From DATDVD01 sp035290065 (GTDB lineage: Bacteria > Pseudomonadota > Gammaproteobacteria > Coxiellales > Coxiellaceae): DNA of 16,499 nucleotides. Position 1 is the first letter of the stretch. The number at the start of each line of letters is the position of its first letter. The notes under the pieces are model-generated. The model saw only the letters and a program-made list of their open reading frames with translations, was not told the origin of the DNA and made no database searches. The translations under genes were made by a program, and so were the position numbers. Below are positions 1 through 7,802 of the stretch, one piece after another. The DNA is taken from assembly GCA_035290065.1 (NCBI GenBank), contig DATDVD010000048.1, positions 1 through 16,499 on the forward strand, given 5' to 3'.

Positions 1-870
1 AATTAGCACTGCAAATGCCACCACAATCAATAAACTCCCCAATAATCCCAATTCTTCAGCAATCACGGCAAATAAAAAATCGGTGTGGGCTTCCGGCAAA
101 TAAAATAACTTTTGTACGCTGTTGCCTAATCCTACGCCTAAAAATCCGCCACGCCCAAAGGCCATTAAGGATTGTGTCAGTTGATAACCCGAATCAAACT
201 GATGGCCCCAAGGATTGAGAAACGTGGTTAATCGCGCTAATCGATACGGTGAAATAATGGCTAACAAACTAAATCCCATCACCGCCACACTTAATAGAAC
301 CACAAAGGGCCATAACCGAACATTAGCAATAAATAACATCATCATCACGGCAGCCGAGAGCACCACCGTATCCCCGAAATTCGGTTCCAGCAATAATAAA
401 AACCCTACAATAGCCAACACAATTAAAGGCTTAATAAATCCCAAGGCCTCTTCTTGAATTTCTTTGGAAAAACGTTCTAAATAACTTGATAAATAAATAA
501 TCGTGGCAAGTTTTGCTAACTCGGACACTTGCAAATTTAAAAATCCTACATGAATCCATCGACGAGAACCGTTCACCACTTTTCCAATGCCCGGCACTAA
601 TACTAATACTAATAAAATAAGCGTCACCACCATTAAATAACCAGATTTTTCGCGCCACCACCGCAATGGAATATGCACAGCCGCATACAGCAATACCACT
701 CCCATGCCTAAATACACGGCTTGTTTTACTAAATAATGAAAGGGGTAGCCGTATTGTTTATCGGAAATGACCATGGAGGTAGAGGCCACCATTAACCATC
801 CAAAGGTCAGTAATAAAAACGCGCTGACAAAAATCCATTTATCGTAGTGAATAGGAGAGGTTCGATTCAT
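1..870 (-). CDS. ftsW: FtsW, septal peptidoglycan glycosyltransferase (partial, C-terminal part outside window)
   Basis: A SEDS-family integral membrane polymerase that builds glycan strands from lipid II at the division septum, working with FtsI. Reading back from the ATG at 870 gives 290 open codons up to base 1; the family is usually about 400 residues, so the C-terminal quarter or so lies outside the window. Visible marks are several hydrophobic helices, NGSRRWI (100-106), LQVSELAK (113-120), SGYQLTQSLMAFGRGG (227-242) and PEAHTDF (259-265), whose Asp264 matches the putative catalytic Asp of SEDS enzymes. The usual PDFG-type loop reads EPNFGD (162-167), with Asn in place of Asp. The gene starts 5 nt after the murD stop with no strong ribosome site, so it is probably translationally coupled to murD. 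The identification is secure. Confidence 0.95.
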   Translation of the reverse strand, partial: MNRTSPIHYDKWIFVSAFLLLTFGWLMVASTSMVISDKQYGYPFHYLVKQAVYLGMGVVLLYAAVHIPLRWWREKSGYLMVVTLILLVLVLVPGIGKVVNGSRRWIHVGFLNLQVSELAKLATIIYLSSYLERFSKEIQEEALGFIKPLIVLAIVGFLLLLEPNFGDTVVLSAAVMMMLFIANVRLWPFVVLLSVAVMGFSLLAIISPYRLARLTTFLNPWGHQFDSGYQLTQSLMAFGRGGFLGVGLGNSVQKLFYLPEAHTDFLFAVIAEELGLLGSLLIVVAFAVLI

Positions 871-875
871 GGAAG

Positions 876-2138
876 CTATTGTAGCATACGTTCTTGGCGT
901 ACACAGTGCATGAACACATCCCCTCGATGTTGATAGTCTCGAAATTGATCAAAGCTCGCACAGGCGGGCGACAATAATACGCAATCGCCGGATCTCGCTA
1001 ATTCACGCGCCAGGTTAACGGCGTTTTCCATCGAAAAAGCATGGGCATAACGTTCCGGTGGCAACAAGGCAGCGATCATTGGCGCGGCTTCACCGATTAA
1101 AATAACGTGTTTAACATATTGGTGAATAATTGACACGAGTGGTGAAAAATCTTGGCCTTTCGAAACGCCACCCGCAATTAAAATAAGCGTGCCAGGCGCG
1201 ACCACTGCAGGCACCAATCCATGAATGGCAGCTAGCGTGGCGCCCACATTGGTTCCTTTTGAATCGTTAAACCATTTAATTCCTTGTTTATCTGCCACCC
1301 ATTGGCAACGATGAGATAAACCCGTAAATGTTTTTAATGTTTTAGCGATAACCGTATCATCTACCCTCAAGCATCGCGCCATGGCTGTTGCTGCTTTAGC
1401 ATTTTCCACATTATGCGAGCCTACGATACCCATTTCTTGTTCAGTCACCGGCAAAAGGGTTTGTTGAAAATCTATCGGATTTTTTAGCGATAAAGATTCC
1501 CAAATAAAAGGCTCTCGACCATTAATGACCGCATGTTCACAATGGTTATAAATTTTCTGCTTATCACGCAAATAATCATCGACATCGTGATAGCGATCTT
1601 GGTGATCCGGACTAAAATTTAATACGACCGCCACGCGCGGGTGTAACGATGCGGTAGTACCGAGCTGATAACTGGATAATTCTAATACATAGATATCAGG
1701 CTCAGGCATTGTGAGTAAATCTAACGCCGGTGTTCCTAAGTTACCTCCTACTCCTACCCGAAATCCCGCCTTTTCCAGCATTAAACCGAGCAACGTCGTT
1801 ACAGTACTTTTTCCATTCGTGCCCGTAATAGCCACCACAGGCGCTTTAGCAAAACGAGCGAATAATTCAATATCTCCGAACAGTGCTTTACCCGGCGGAA
1901 TAGGCAATGCGGCAGGATCCAAACCTGGGCTTACAATAATGCTATCGGCTTTTTGAAATAAGGCTATATCCCACGCCCCAGTTTTTACAGTTTTATCGGG
2001 AAAAATAGTCTGAAATTCTTTTAAGCAAGGAGGATTATCTCGGTTATCAACCACCGAAAAATCCAAACCTTGCTTGGATAAAAAGCATGCCACGGAAAAG
2101 CCTGTTTTACCTAGGCCTATAACAAGATAATGATGCAT
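876..2138 (-). CDS. murD: UDP-N-acetylmuramoyl-L-alanine:D-glutamate ligase MurD
   Basis: A cytoplasmic ATP-dependent ligase that adds D-glutamate to UDP-MurNAc-L-alanine. It has 420 residues (E. coli 438). The N-terminal Rossmann-like UDP-binding domain opens with VIGLGKTG (6-13). The central ATPase domain has the P-loop GTNGKST (106-112) and NFSPDHQDRYH (174-184), the counterpart of NVTEDHMDRY-type segments. The C-terminal domain has HRCQW (276-280), FNDSKGTN (290-297) and GGVSKGQDF (323-331). It lies 45 nt downstream of mraY and 5 nt upstream of ftsW, the standard dcw order. The ATG at 2138 is chosen because it places the Rossmann strand at the extreme N terminus, as in the family; no clear Shine-Dalgarno sequence precedes it. 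Confidence 0.97.
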   Translation of the reverse strand: MHHYLVIGLGKTGFSVACFLSKQGLDFSVVDNRDNPPCLKEFQTIFPDKTVKTGAWDIALFQKADSIIVSPGLDPAALPIPPGKALFGDIELFARFAKAPVVAITGTNGKSTVTTLLGLMLEKAGFRVGVGGNLGTPALDLLTMPEPDIYVLELSSYQLGTTASLHPRVAVVLNFSPDHQDRYHDVDDYLRDKQKIYNHCEHAVINGREPFIWESLSLKNPIDFQQTLLPVTEQEMGIVGSHNVENAKAATAMARCLRVDDTVIAKTLKTFTGLSHRCQWVADKQGIKWFNDSKGTNVGATLAAIHGLVPAVVAPGTLILIAGGVSKGQDFSPLVSIIHQYVKHVILIGEAAPMIAALLPPERYAHAFSMENAVNLARELARSGDCVLLSPACASFDQFRDYQHRGDVFMHCVRQERMLQ

Positions 2139-2183
2139 GCCAGGACAATAACGAAGATAGGCCTTAGGGTCAAGAGACTCATT

Positions 2184-3266
2184 TTAACGAAGTTTTAAGG
2201 TAGAAAGCCCTATTAGCACCAGCACAAATGTCACAATCCAAAAACGCACGATGACTTTGGGTTCCGGCCATCCTTTTAATTCAAAATGGTGGTGCAAAGG
2301 TGCCATTCTAAAAATACGTTTTCTGCGCAGTTTATAAGAACCCACTTGCAAAATAACGGAAGCGGTCTCTGCCACAAAAATCCCACCCATGATTAAAAAT
2401 ACAATTTCTTGGCGTACTAACACGCTCATCAGCCCTAATACTCCACCCAGGCTTAAGGCTCCTACATCGCCCATAAAAACATCCGCGGGATAGGCGTTAA
2501 ACCATAAAAATCCTAACCCTGCCCCCACCATTGCACTGGCAAATACCACGACTTCTTGAACAGAAGGAATATAGGGAATCGCTAAATAATCTGCCGTCAC
2601 GTGGTTGCTGGTGACATACCCAAAAATACCTAAGGCACCCGCGACCAAAACGATCGGCATTAGGGCTAAACCATCTAAACCGTCGGTTAAATTAACCGCA
2701 TTACTCGAACCCATCATCATCAGTAACGCCAGCGGTATAAAGAAAACTCCTAATGGGAGAACAAGCGTTTTACAAAATGGCACAATAAGCGAGGTTTGAG
2801 CCGTATGTTGTGCTTCTATATACAACACAATCGCTACCAGGATACCGATGGAACCTTGCCAAAATAATTTCCAACGTCCGGGCAATCCTTTCGGGCTTTG
2901 TTGCACGACTTTGCGATAATCATCCACCCAACCAACTGCGCCAAACGTCCATAAAATAATAAATAGCAACCACAAATTCAGACTGTTTAAATTACCCCAC
3001 AATAAGGCACTGATCGTGATGGAAGCTAACATTAAAATACCGCCCATCGTCGGTGTGCCCGTCTTTTTTAAATGGGTTTGGGGGCCATCGTTTCGAACCG
3101 CTTGACCAATTTGCAATAACTTTAAGCGCCGAATCATCCAAGGGCTGACCATTAACACAATAATCAACGAGGTCAGTGCCGCGACAATAGAACGAAAAGA
3201 AACATATTGAAATACGCGAAAGGCTGGGAAAAATTGTTCAAAATAATGCGTTAACCATAATAACAT
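2184..3266 (-). CDS. mraY: Phospho-N-acetylmuramoyl-pentapeptide transferase MraY
   Basis: An inner-membrane enzyme that transfers phospho-MurNAc-pentapeptide from UDP to undecaprenyl phosphate, producing lipid I. It is 360 residues long, the same as E. coli MraY, and polytopic throughout. Diagnostic motifs are all present: TPTMGG (71-76), DDYRK (115-119, the Mg-binding Asp pair), NLTDGLDGLA (192-201), FMGDVGALSLG (264-274) with the third catalytic Asp at 267, and PLHHHFE (323-329). The ATG at 3266 gives a family-length protein. It is separated from murF by a 249-nt gap that holds two palindromic repeat elements, an unusual interruption of the dcw series, which is normally tightly packed. Confidence 0.98.
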   Translation of the reverse strand: MLLWLTHYFEQFFPAFRVFQYVSFRSIVAALTSLIIVLMVSPWMIRRLKLLQIGQAVRNDGPQTHLKKTGTPTMGGILMLASITISALLWGNLNSLNLWLLFIILWTFGAVGWVDDYRKVVQQSPKGLPGRWKLFWQGSIGILVAIVLYIEAQHTAQTSLIVPFCKTLVLPLGVFFIPLALLMMMGSSNAVNLTDGLDGLALMPIVLVAGALGIFGYVTSNHVTADYLAIPYIPSVQEVVVFASAMVGAGLGFLWFNAYPADVFMGDVGALSLGGVLGLMSVLVRQEIVFLIMGGIFVAETASVILQVGSYKLRRKRIFRMAPLHHHFELKGWPEPKVIVRFWIVTFVLVLIGLSTLKLR

Positions 3267-3335
3267 ACAAACACCTGTATTCTTTTTTGCCCCCTATAAC
3301 GGTAGGCTCGCCTCATTCATCCATCCCTCATCCAT

Positions 3336-3406
3336 CGTAGGGGCAGACCGTGGTCTGCCCAGGAATATCGCACAAGACCAAGGGAAAACCACGCTCTGCC
3401 CCTACG
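3336..3406 (+). repeat. REP-doublet / MITE-like element, copy 1 (71 bp)
   Basis: Inverted-repeat element bounded by CGTAGGGGCAGACC on the left and its complement (tgcccctacg) on the right. The left arm is itself palindromic (GGGCAGACC-gt-GGTCTGCCC, 3341-3360). The right arm is partly decayed, with AAAACCACGCTC where copy 2 has CAGACCACGGTC. The interior carries the family core GGAATATCGCACAAGA (from 3362), read on the plus strand. It is exactly the same length as copy 2, which starts 103 bp further on. It has no coding capacity. It most resembles REP/BIME elements mobilised by RAYT transposases; no such transposase gene is in the window. Confidence 0.88.
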
Positions 3407-3438
3407 TTAATTTTTTCCTCAAATTCACCCACCTCTCT

Positions 3439-3509
3439 CGTAGGGGCAGACCGTGGTCTGCCCAGAAACACCGCACAAGATTAAGGGCAGACCACGGTCT
3501 GCCCCTACG
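3439..3509 (+). repeat. REP-doublet / MITE-like element, copy 2 (71 bp, best preserved)
   Basis: The cleanest member of the family. The left arm GGGCAGACCGTGGTCTGCCC (3444-3463) and right arm GGGCAGACCACGGTCTGCCC (3485-3504) are exact reverse complements of each other, and each is nearly palindromic alone, flanked by CGTAG and CTACG. The interior shows the core CCGCACAAGAT. It ends only 6 bp from the murF stop codon, so its hairpins would form in the murF-mraY mRNA, where they could stabilise the upstream message or damp mraY expression. That effect is inference. Confidence 0.9.
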
Positions 3510-3515
3510 ATTCAA

Positions 3516-4859
3516 TTAGGAGTTTTGAGTGACTAATTTCGCCACTACCTCATCCATGCCCATGGAGTTAGAACCTTTAACTAACACGGTAGTATTTTCA
3601 TCCAATATTTTTCGCAAAGCATCCACTAATTTATTTTTATCGTCAAAATGAAATCCTTTCTCTCCAAACGATAACGCACACGCTTTTGACAAGGGACCAA
3701 AACAAAATAAGGCGTGTACACCCTGTTCTCGTGCTTCCAACCCTAAAGCATGATGAAAATCTCGCGCGGCAGGGCCTAATTCTGCCATATCCCCTATCAC
3801 CAATATTTTTTTTCCCACCCGGAGCTTTAATACCTGCAATGCCGCAGAAAAAGCTTTGGGGTTGGCATTATAACTGTCATCAATAATTTTCGCACCTTGT
3901 ATTCCTTTTTTAATTACGGATCGACGTTCAACGGCTTTTGCATTTTCTAAGCCTGCTTTGATCGTGTCTAAAGGAAGGTGCAACGCTATCGCAGCCGCAC
4001 TAGCCGCCAATGCATTCATTACATTATGTTCACCGATGAGGGGTAGATGAAGACGAGCTGTTTTTCCTACGGCGTGTAATTGAAAAACTATCGTCCCATC
4101 CTCTTGGCGTTCTAAATCACTGGCACGCACATCAGCAGAAGGATGAAATCCAAACGTTAAAAATCGTCGGTGAGTATTTAATTTTTTCCAATAATCGCAA
4201 TATTCATCATCCGCATTAATAATCGCCGTACCTTCTTTCCTAAGCCCTTCAAAAATTTCACCTTTCGCTTTTGCAACTCCTTCAACTGAACCAAACCCTT
4301 CCAAATGAACAGGGGCCGCACAGGTAATAATAGCCACATCGGGTTTCACTAAGTGCGTTAATTCGCGAAGTTCACCCGCATGATTAGCGCCCATCTCTTG
4401 CACTAAAAATCGATGAGCGTCTCGCAATTTCAATACGGTTAACGGCACACCAATATCATTATTAAAACTGCCTTGACTCGCTAATGTTTCGCCGGCTTGC
4501 GAAAAAATACTATCGGCTAAAGCACGCGTTGTTGTTTTCCCACAACTACCGGTAATAGCAATCACCGGAATAGCATACTGTTCCCGTGCCACACGGGCTA
4601 ATGTTTTCAAAGCTTCATGAGTATTGTTGACACGCAGAGTAGGCACGCGAGTTGAAATGGCGCGACTCACTACCACCCCAGCTGCTTTTTTAGCAATCGC
4701 TTGCTCAATAAAGTCATGGCCATCAAATTGTGGGCCTTTAAACGCGATAAATAATTCGCCGGGTTTTAAAGTGCGCGTATCGATGCTAACGCCTTCATAG
4801 GGATGATCGTCCCCCATCAAAGAAGCCTTGAGGTATTGCGCAGCGTGAGACAATCGCAT
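3516..4859 (-). CDS. murF: UDP-N-acetylmuramoyl-tripeptide:D-alanyl-D-alanine ligase MurF
   Basis: A cytoplasmic Mur ligase that attaches D-Ala-D-Ala to UDP-MurNAc-tripeptide, completing the pentapeptide precursor. From the chosen ATG it has 447 residues (E. coli 452). The N-terminal domain shows SIDTRTLKPGELF (25-37), the ATPase domain has the P-loop GSCGKTT (104-110), then FNNDIGVPLT (132-141) and EMGANHAGEL (155-164). A GTG at 4889 would extend the protein by 10 residues into murE. I prefer the ATG at 4859 because GGTGGA sits 6 nt before it and because the N terminus then begins at the usual family position. The ATG follows the murE stop by 2 nt, so the two genes are probably translationally coupled. 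Confidence 0.97.
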   Translation of the reverse strand: MRLSHAAQYLKASLMGDDHPYEGVSIDTRTLKPGELFIAFKGPQFDGHDFIEQAIAKKAAGVVVSRAISTRVPTLRVNNTHEALKTLARVAREQYAIPVIAITGSCGKTTTRALADSIFSQAGETLASQGSFNNDIGVPLTVLKLRDAHRFLVQEMGANHAGELRELTHLVKPDVAIITCAAPVHLEGFGSVEGVAKAKGEIFEGLRKEGTAIINADDEYCDYWKKLNTHRRFLTFGFHPSADVRASDLERQEDGTIVFQLHAVGKTARLHLPLIGEHNVMNALAASAAAIALHLPLDTIKAGLENAKAVERRSVIKKGIQGAKIIDDSYNANPKAFSAALQVLKLRVGKKILVIGDMAELGPAARDFHHALGLEAREQGVHALFCFGPLSKACALSFGEKGFHFDDKNKLVDALRKILDENTTVLVKGSNSMGMDEVVAKLVTQNS

Positions 4860-4861
4860 GG

Positions 4862-6316
4862 TTAATCCACCGTTTCTCGTGAAAAACACATTCTAACACA
4901 AGCACGGTCATCAAAGGGAAGACGTTCTTCGCCCATAATTTGATAAGTTTCATGGCCTTTTCCAGCAATTAACACTTTATCTTTAGATTTGGCTTGTGAT
5001 AAAGCCATTTCAATCGCTTTTTTCCGATCCGGAATCACACGAGTTTTTTTGGACGACAACAATCCTGCTTGAATATCAGCGATAATCGCATTCGGCAATT
5101 CGGTACGAGGATTGTCGTTGGTAATAATAATTTGATCGCAATATTTCTCAGCCACCCGCGCCATCATAGGACGTTTTGCGCGATCACGATCACCGCCACA
5201 TCCAAATACACACCACAATTTTCCTTCCGTATGCGCGCGTAATACTTTTAATACTTTTTCAAGCGCATCGGGTGTGTGAGCATAATCCACAAACGCGGAT
5301 AAACCATCTTCGCGTACAAACCGCTCTAAGCGACCTGGTACGGGTTTTAAGGTAGAAATACGATTTAAACTTTCTTCGAAAGGGATTCCTAATACATTTA
5401 AGGTGGCTAAGGCACAGAGAAGATTGGATAAATTAAAATCCCCTAATAATTCGGTGGTCACAATGCCTTTGCCCCACGGGGTGGACAAATGCAAACGATA
5501 ACCTAAGCCTATCGCATGAATATCTTGAATATAAACGTCCGCTTGATCATCGTATAACGAATAGGTAATGGATTGGGCGCGGGTATGGTCTAACATAAAT
5601 CGCCCAAAACAATCATCCCAATTGCTAATGGCAAATCGTAAACTCGGCATTTGAAATAATTTTGCTTTCGCATCGGCATAACACGCCATATCGCCGTGGT
5701 AATCGAGATGATCGTGCGTGAGATTGGTAAAAATTGCGACATCAAATTCTACCGCTTGCACACGATCTTGTGCTAATGCATGAGAAGACACTTCCATCGC
5801 CACCGTATCAAATCCTTTCGTTTTAAATTCGGCTAATTGATGCTGAATATTGATGGGATCGAGCGTGGTAAGAGGACTTGGCGCTAACGCCTCAACCGTG
5901 CCTATTCCAATCGTTCCCATAAAACCACACGATAATGTTTGTGCAATAAAATGCGCCACCGAGGTTTTTCCATTAGTGCCTGTTACTCCAATCAGGGTGA
6001 GATCGTGGGAAGGATTTCCATAAAAACGCGCGGCAATTTCGCTGATGTGTTGACGTAAGTGCGGAATCGGAATACACGGAATGGATGTCACGGGCCTTGA
6101 ACACGCGGCATCGCATATCACCGCTACAGCACCTTTTTGAATCGCAGGTTCAATAAATACACATCCATCGTTTTGATTGCCTGGGTATGCAAAAAATAAT
6201 GTGCCCGGCACAATGGAATCCGTGTGTAAAGCTAAAGCGTGAATAGGAATCTGACGCTCTGCCTCTGACAACTGTGCCAAACCATTAAGCAAGTGTTCAA
6301 GTGTAAGATGACTCAT
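4862..6316 (-). CDS. murE: UDP-MurNAc-L-alanyl-D-glutamate:meso-diaminopimelate ligase MurE
   Basis: A cytoplasmic ligase that adds the third residue of the peptidoglycan stem peptide. It has 484 residues (E. coli 495). Motifs are the P-loop GTNGKT (113-118), MEVSSHAL (174-181), NLTHDHLDYHG (198-208), FGCGGDRDRAKR (371-382) and DNPRTE (401-406). The DNPR tetrad is the known signature of meso-diaminopimelate-using MurE, so a Gram-negative-type wall is expected. The ATG at 6316 gives a normal N terminus, but no convincing ribosome site or sigma70 promoter is visible in the 151-nt gap before it. It may therefore depend on readthrough from ftsI and the ankyrin gene. Confidence 0.97.
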   Translation of the reverse strand: MSHLTLEHLLNGLAQLSEAERQIPIHALALHTDSIVPGTLFFAYPGNQNDGCVFIEPAIQKGAVAVICDAACSRPVTSIPCIPIPHLRQHISEIAARFYGNPSHDLTLIGVTGTNGKTSVAHFIAQTLSCGFMGTIGIGTVEALAPSPLTTLDPINIQHQLAEFKTKGFDTVAMEVSSHALAQDRVQAVEFDVAIFTNLTHDHLDYHGDMACYADAKAKLFQMPSLRFAISNWDDCFGRFMLDHTRAQSITYSLYDDQADVYIQDIHAIGLGYRLHLSTPWGKGIVTTELLGDFNLSNLLCALATLNVLGIPFEESLNRISTLKPVPGRLERFVREDGLSAFVDYAHTPDALEKVLKVLRAHTEGKLWCVFGCGGDRDRAKRPMMARVAEKYCDQIIITNDNPRTELPNAIIADIQAGLLSSKKTRVIPDRKKAIEMALSQAKSKDKVLIAGKGHETYQIMGEERLPFDDRACVRMCFSRETVD

Positions 6317-6434
6317 AAGTTACTGAATAAAGTAGCACATTTATAGATGGTACTCAAATGAGGGGCTGTGCGAGTTTTGTGATTTATAAAGGAAAAATCG
6401 TTAAGGATATAGGGGTATGGAGGCAACCCTTAAA

Positions 6435-6464
6435 TAGCCTGAATTTTCCACTCTATTCAGGCTA
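6435..6464 (-). terminator. Hairpin after the ankyrin gene, possible weak terminator
   Basis: A perfect 9-bp inverted repeat, TAGCCTGAA (6435-6443) and TTCAGGCTA (6456-6464), with a 12-nt loop, begins 3 nt past the stop codon of the ankyrin gene. In the direction of transcription it is followed by only a short TTT before AAGGG, so a classical U-tract is lacking. It may attenuate rather than fully stop transcription into murE, or it may act as an mRNA 3'-end or processing hairpin. Confidence 0.4.
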
Positions 6465-6467
6465 CCG

Positions 6468-7802
6468 TTAAGCGTGGCCTCCGGGGATGGGAAGAGGAGC
6501 TGCGGGAGCTGCGGGAGCTGCGGGAGCTGCAGAAACAGCTGTTCCAGCCGTAGAAGCTACAGCGAGGGCTGGCGCAGGAACAGCAGGACGCGGAGGAACT
6601 GTCATTAATTCTATAGCCACCGCTGCAGCTCCACTCGGCGAACGTCTTCGAGAAGGCGCAGACCCACTCGGTGAACGGCTTCGAGAAGGCAAAAACCCAG
6701 CCATTATTCCCTGAATATGATCAGCAATTCTTTTAGCCACCGCTCTTGTTTCCGCATTCTCCGCATTGGCTTCCATCCAGCGTGCATACATCAACGGGCT
6801 TTCTTCACTCCGTTTGCCTCCTTCATTTATCCGCTTATAAGGCACCCAGCATTGGGAGGGATCCGTTGCCGTAATCAATTGAACAGCAGGGAAATTGCCC
6901 ACCCGAATCGCAATATGCAACGCTGTACAATGAGTAATATTGGGAGGAATAGCGGTTTGGATACCTACATCAGCACCATATTCCACCAATAAACGAGCAA
7001 GCTTATCCATATGACACATCACCGCGGCCATAAAGGGAGTGACGGGATACACAAAAGGCAATTTTCCATCATCGGTGCGGGGTTCGTTAAGGGCATTGAT
7101 CGGAGCCCCTTTGCTCAGAAAAAATACAATCAATTCAAGTGCCTTAACTTGACTGGCTACATCGTCTTTGCCCGCTTCATCGTACGTACCGTGTGAATAA
7201 ACCAACATCGCTAAAGCCCAGTGTAACGGAGAAAGCCCATATTCAGGATCCACTTCCGTTAACAGAGGAGAAAGAGGAACGCGTGGCAATGGATATTTTG
7301 TCGCATGAGCCGCAGGCAATGCCTCTTCCTCAACGATAATACGACCTTCCCCCCGCCTGACGGCTTCCGAAGGATTCTGTTTTAAAATCCGGTTCACTCT
7401 ATCCACATTTAGCTCAACAGTGGCTCTTTTTAGCTGCTGAAAGGAAGGAAGTGCTGCGTATTCGCTCTCTTCTGCTTCTTCTCCCTTTTTCGCTTCTTCC
7501 TCTGCCCTTACTCTGACCTCTTGCGCCGTTTTCTCAGCCTCTTCTGCTGACAAAAGCCCTAGAGCCTCCTCGTCTCTTCTTAGAAAAGAAACTTCTCTGA
7601 GCATAGCAGTTGCTATACGATCGCGAGCCCTCTTTTCCGAATCAGCAGATGCGGCTGCAACAGGCGGATCTCCTAATGGAATATCCTCTAAGCTGCCGAC
7701 TCCAGCTCCAGCTCCAGCTCCACCACCACCGCCGCCACCACCACCACTTCCTCCACCCCTAGAGTCTCGAAGCCCTACTATCATTCCCATTGCTGTATTC
7801 AT
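6468..7802 (-). CDS. Ankyrin-repeat protein with low-complexity termini, inserted in the dcw cluster (possible effector)
   Basis: A 444-residue protein not normally part of the dcw cluster. In order: a Gly run (16-36); an acidic, Glu/Ala-rich probable coiled coil (84-115); an ankyrin-like cap helix pair, LKRATVELNVDRVNRIL (124-140); and ankyrin repeats at about 189-239 (SPLHWAL, with an internal insertion), 255-283 (TPFMAAV then LLVEYGADV) and 292-320 (TALHIAIRVGN), plus a degenerate one at 335-365. It ends with RSRSPSGSAP/RRRSPSGAA and a Pro/Ala-rich tail (403-436). There is no signal peptide or membrane helix. An ORF-extending TTG lies at 7805, but the ATG at 7802 has GGGGAGAG 6 nt upstream. 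Ankyrin proteins of intracellular Gammaproteobacteria are often secreted effectors; a role in cell-wall biology is an equally untested alternative. Confidence 0.85.
   Translation of the reverse strand: MNTAMGMIVGLRDSRGGGSGGGGGGGGGAGAGAGVGSLEDIPLGDPPVAAASADSEKRARDRIATAMLREVSFLRRDEEALGLLSAEEAEKTAQEVRVRAEEEAKKGEEAEESEYAALPSFQQLKRATVELNVDRVNRILKQNPSEAVRRGEGRIIVEEEALPAAHATKYPLPRVPLSPLLTEVDPEYGLSPLHWALAMLVYSHGTYDEAGKDDVASQVKALELIVFFLSKGAPINALNEPRTDDGKLPFVYPVTPFMAAVMCHMDKLARLLVEYGADVGIQTAIPPNITHCTALHIAIRVGNFPAVQLITATDPSQCWVPYKRINEGGKRSEESPLMYARWMEANAENAETRAVAKRIADHIQGIMAGFLPSRSRSPSGSAPSRRRSPSGAAAVAIELMTVPPRPAVPAPALAVASTAGTAVSAAPAAPAAPAAPLPIPGGHA
6495..6530 (+). repeat. 9-bp tandem repeat (4 copies) in the ankyrin gene 3' end
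   Basis: Four head-to-tail copies of GGGAGCTGC (the first differs by one base) encode an (Ala-Ala-Pro)n run near the C terminus of the ankyrin protein. The unit is a multiple of three, so gain or loss of copies would change length without shifting frame. Such tracts are prone to slippage and can serve as strain-typing loci. Confidence 0.9.
6630..6690 (+). repeat. 28-bp imperfect direct repeat (33-bp period) in the ankyrin gene
   Basis: Two copies of a 28-bp unit beginning CCACTCGG and ending TTCGAGAAGGC (6630-6657 and 6663-6690) differ at only a few positions. On the coding strand they specify the paired SRSRSPSGSAP / SRRRSPSGAA segments, an 11-residue duplication of an Arg-Ser-Pro motif. 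It looks like a recent in-frame duplication. Confidence 0.85.
7700..7757 (+). repeat. Microsatellite: (CTCCAG)n followed by (CCA/CCG)n in the ankyrin gene 5' end
   Basis: About three and a half CTCCAG hexamers (7700-7720) run into a CCA/CCG trinucleotide tract (about 7719-7747), then CTTCCTCCACC. On the coding strand this yields the Gly-Ala and poly-Gly stretch near the N terminus of the ankyrin protein. All units are multiples of three, so slippage would alter linker length and not the frame. Confidence 0.88.

Noticed and set aside
3336..3509. Tandem palindromes considered as a CRISPR array
   Set aside because: There are only two units, the repeats are inverted-palindromic doublets with similar interiors in place of unique spacers, the same element occurs singly elsewhere, and no cas genes are present.
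3336..3509. REP-like hairpins considered as plain rho-independent terminators
   Set aside because: No U-tract follows the stems on the minus strand, and the conserved core and outer ends mark a repeat family.
4860..4889. GTG start extending MurF by 10 residues into murE
   Set aside because: The ATG at 4859, just after the murE stop and preceded by GGTGGA, fits family length and coupling better.
6487..6714. Plus-strand open frame with Gly/Ala-rich product opposite the ankyrin gene
   Set aside because: It is the mirror of the 9-bp and 33-bp repeats; the minus-strand frame has the ankyrin domains and a proper ribosome site, so this is a shadow.
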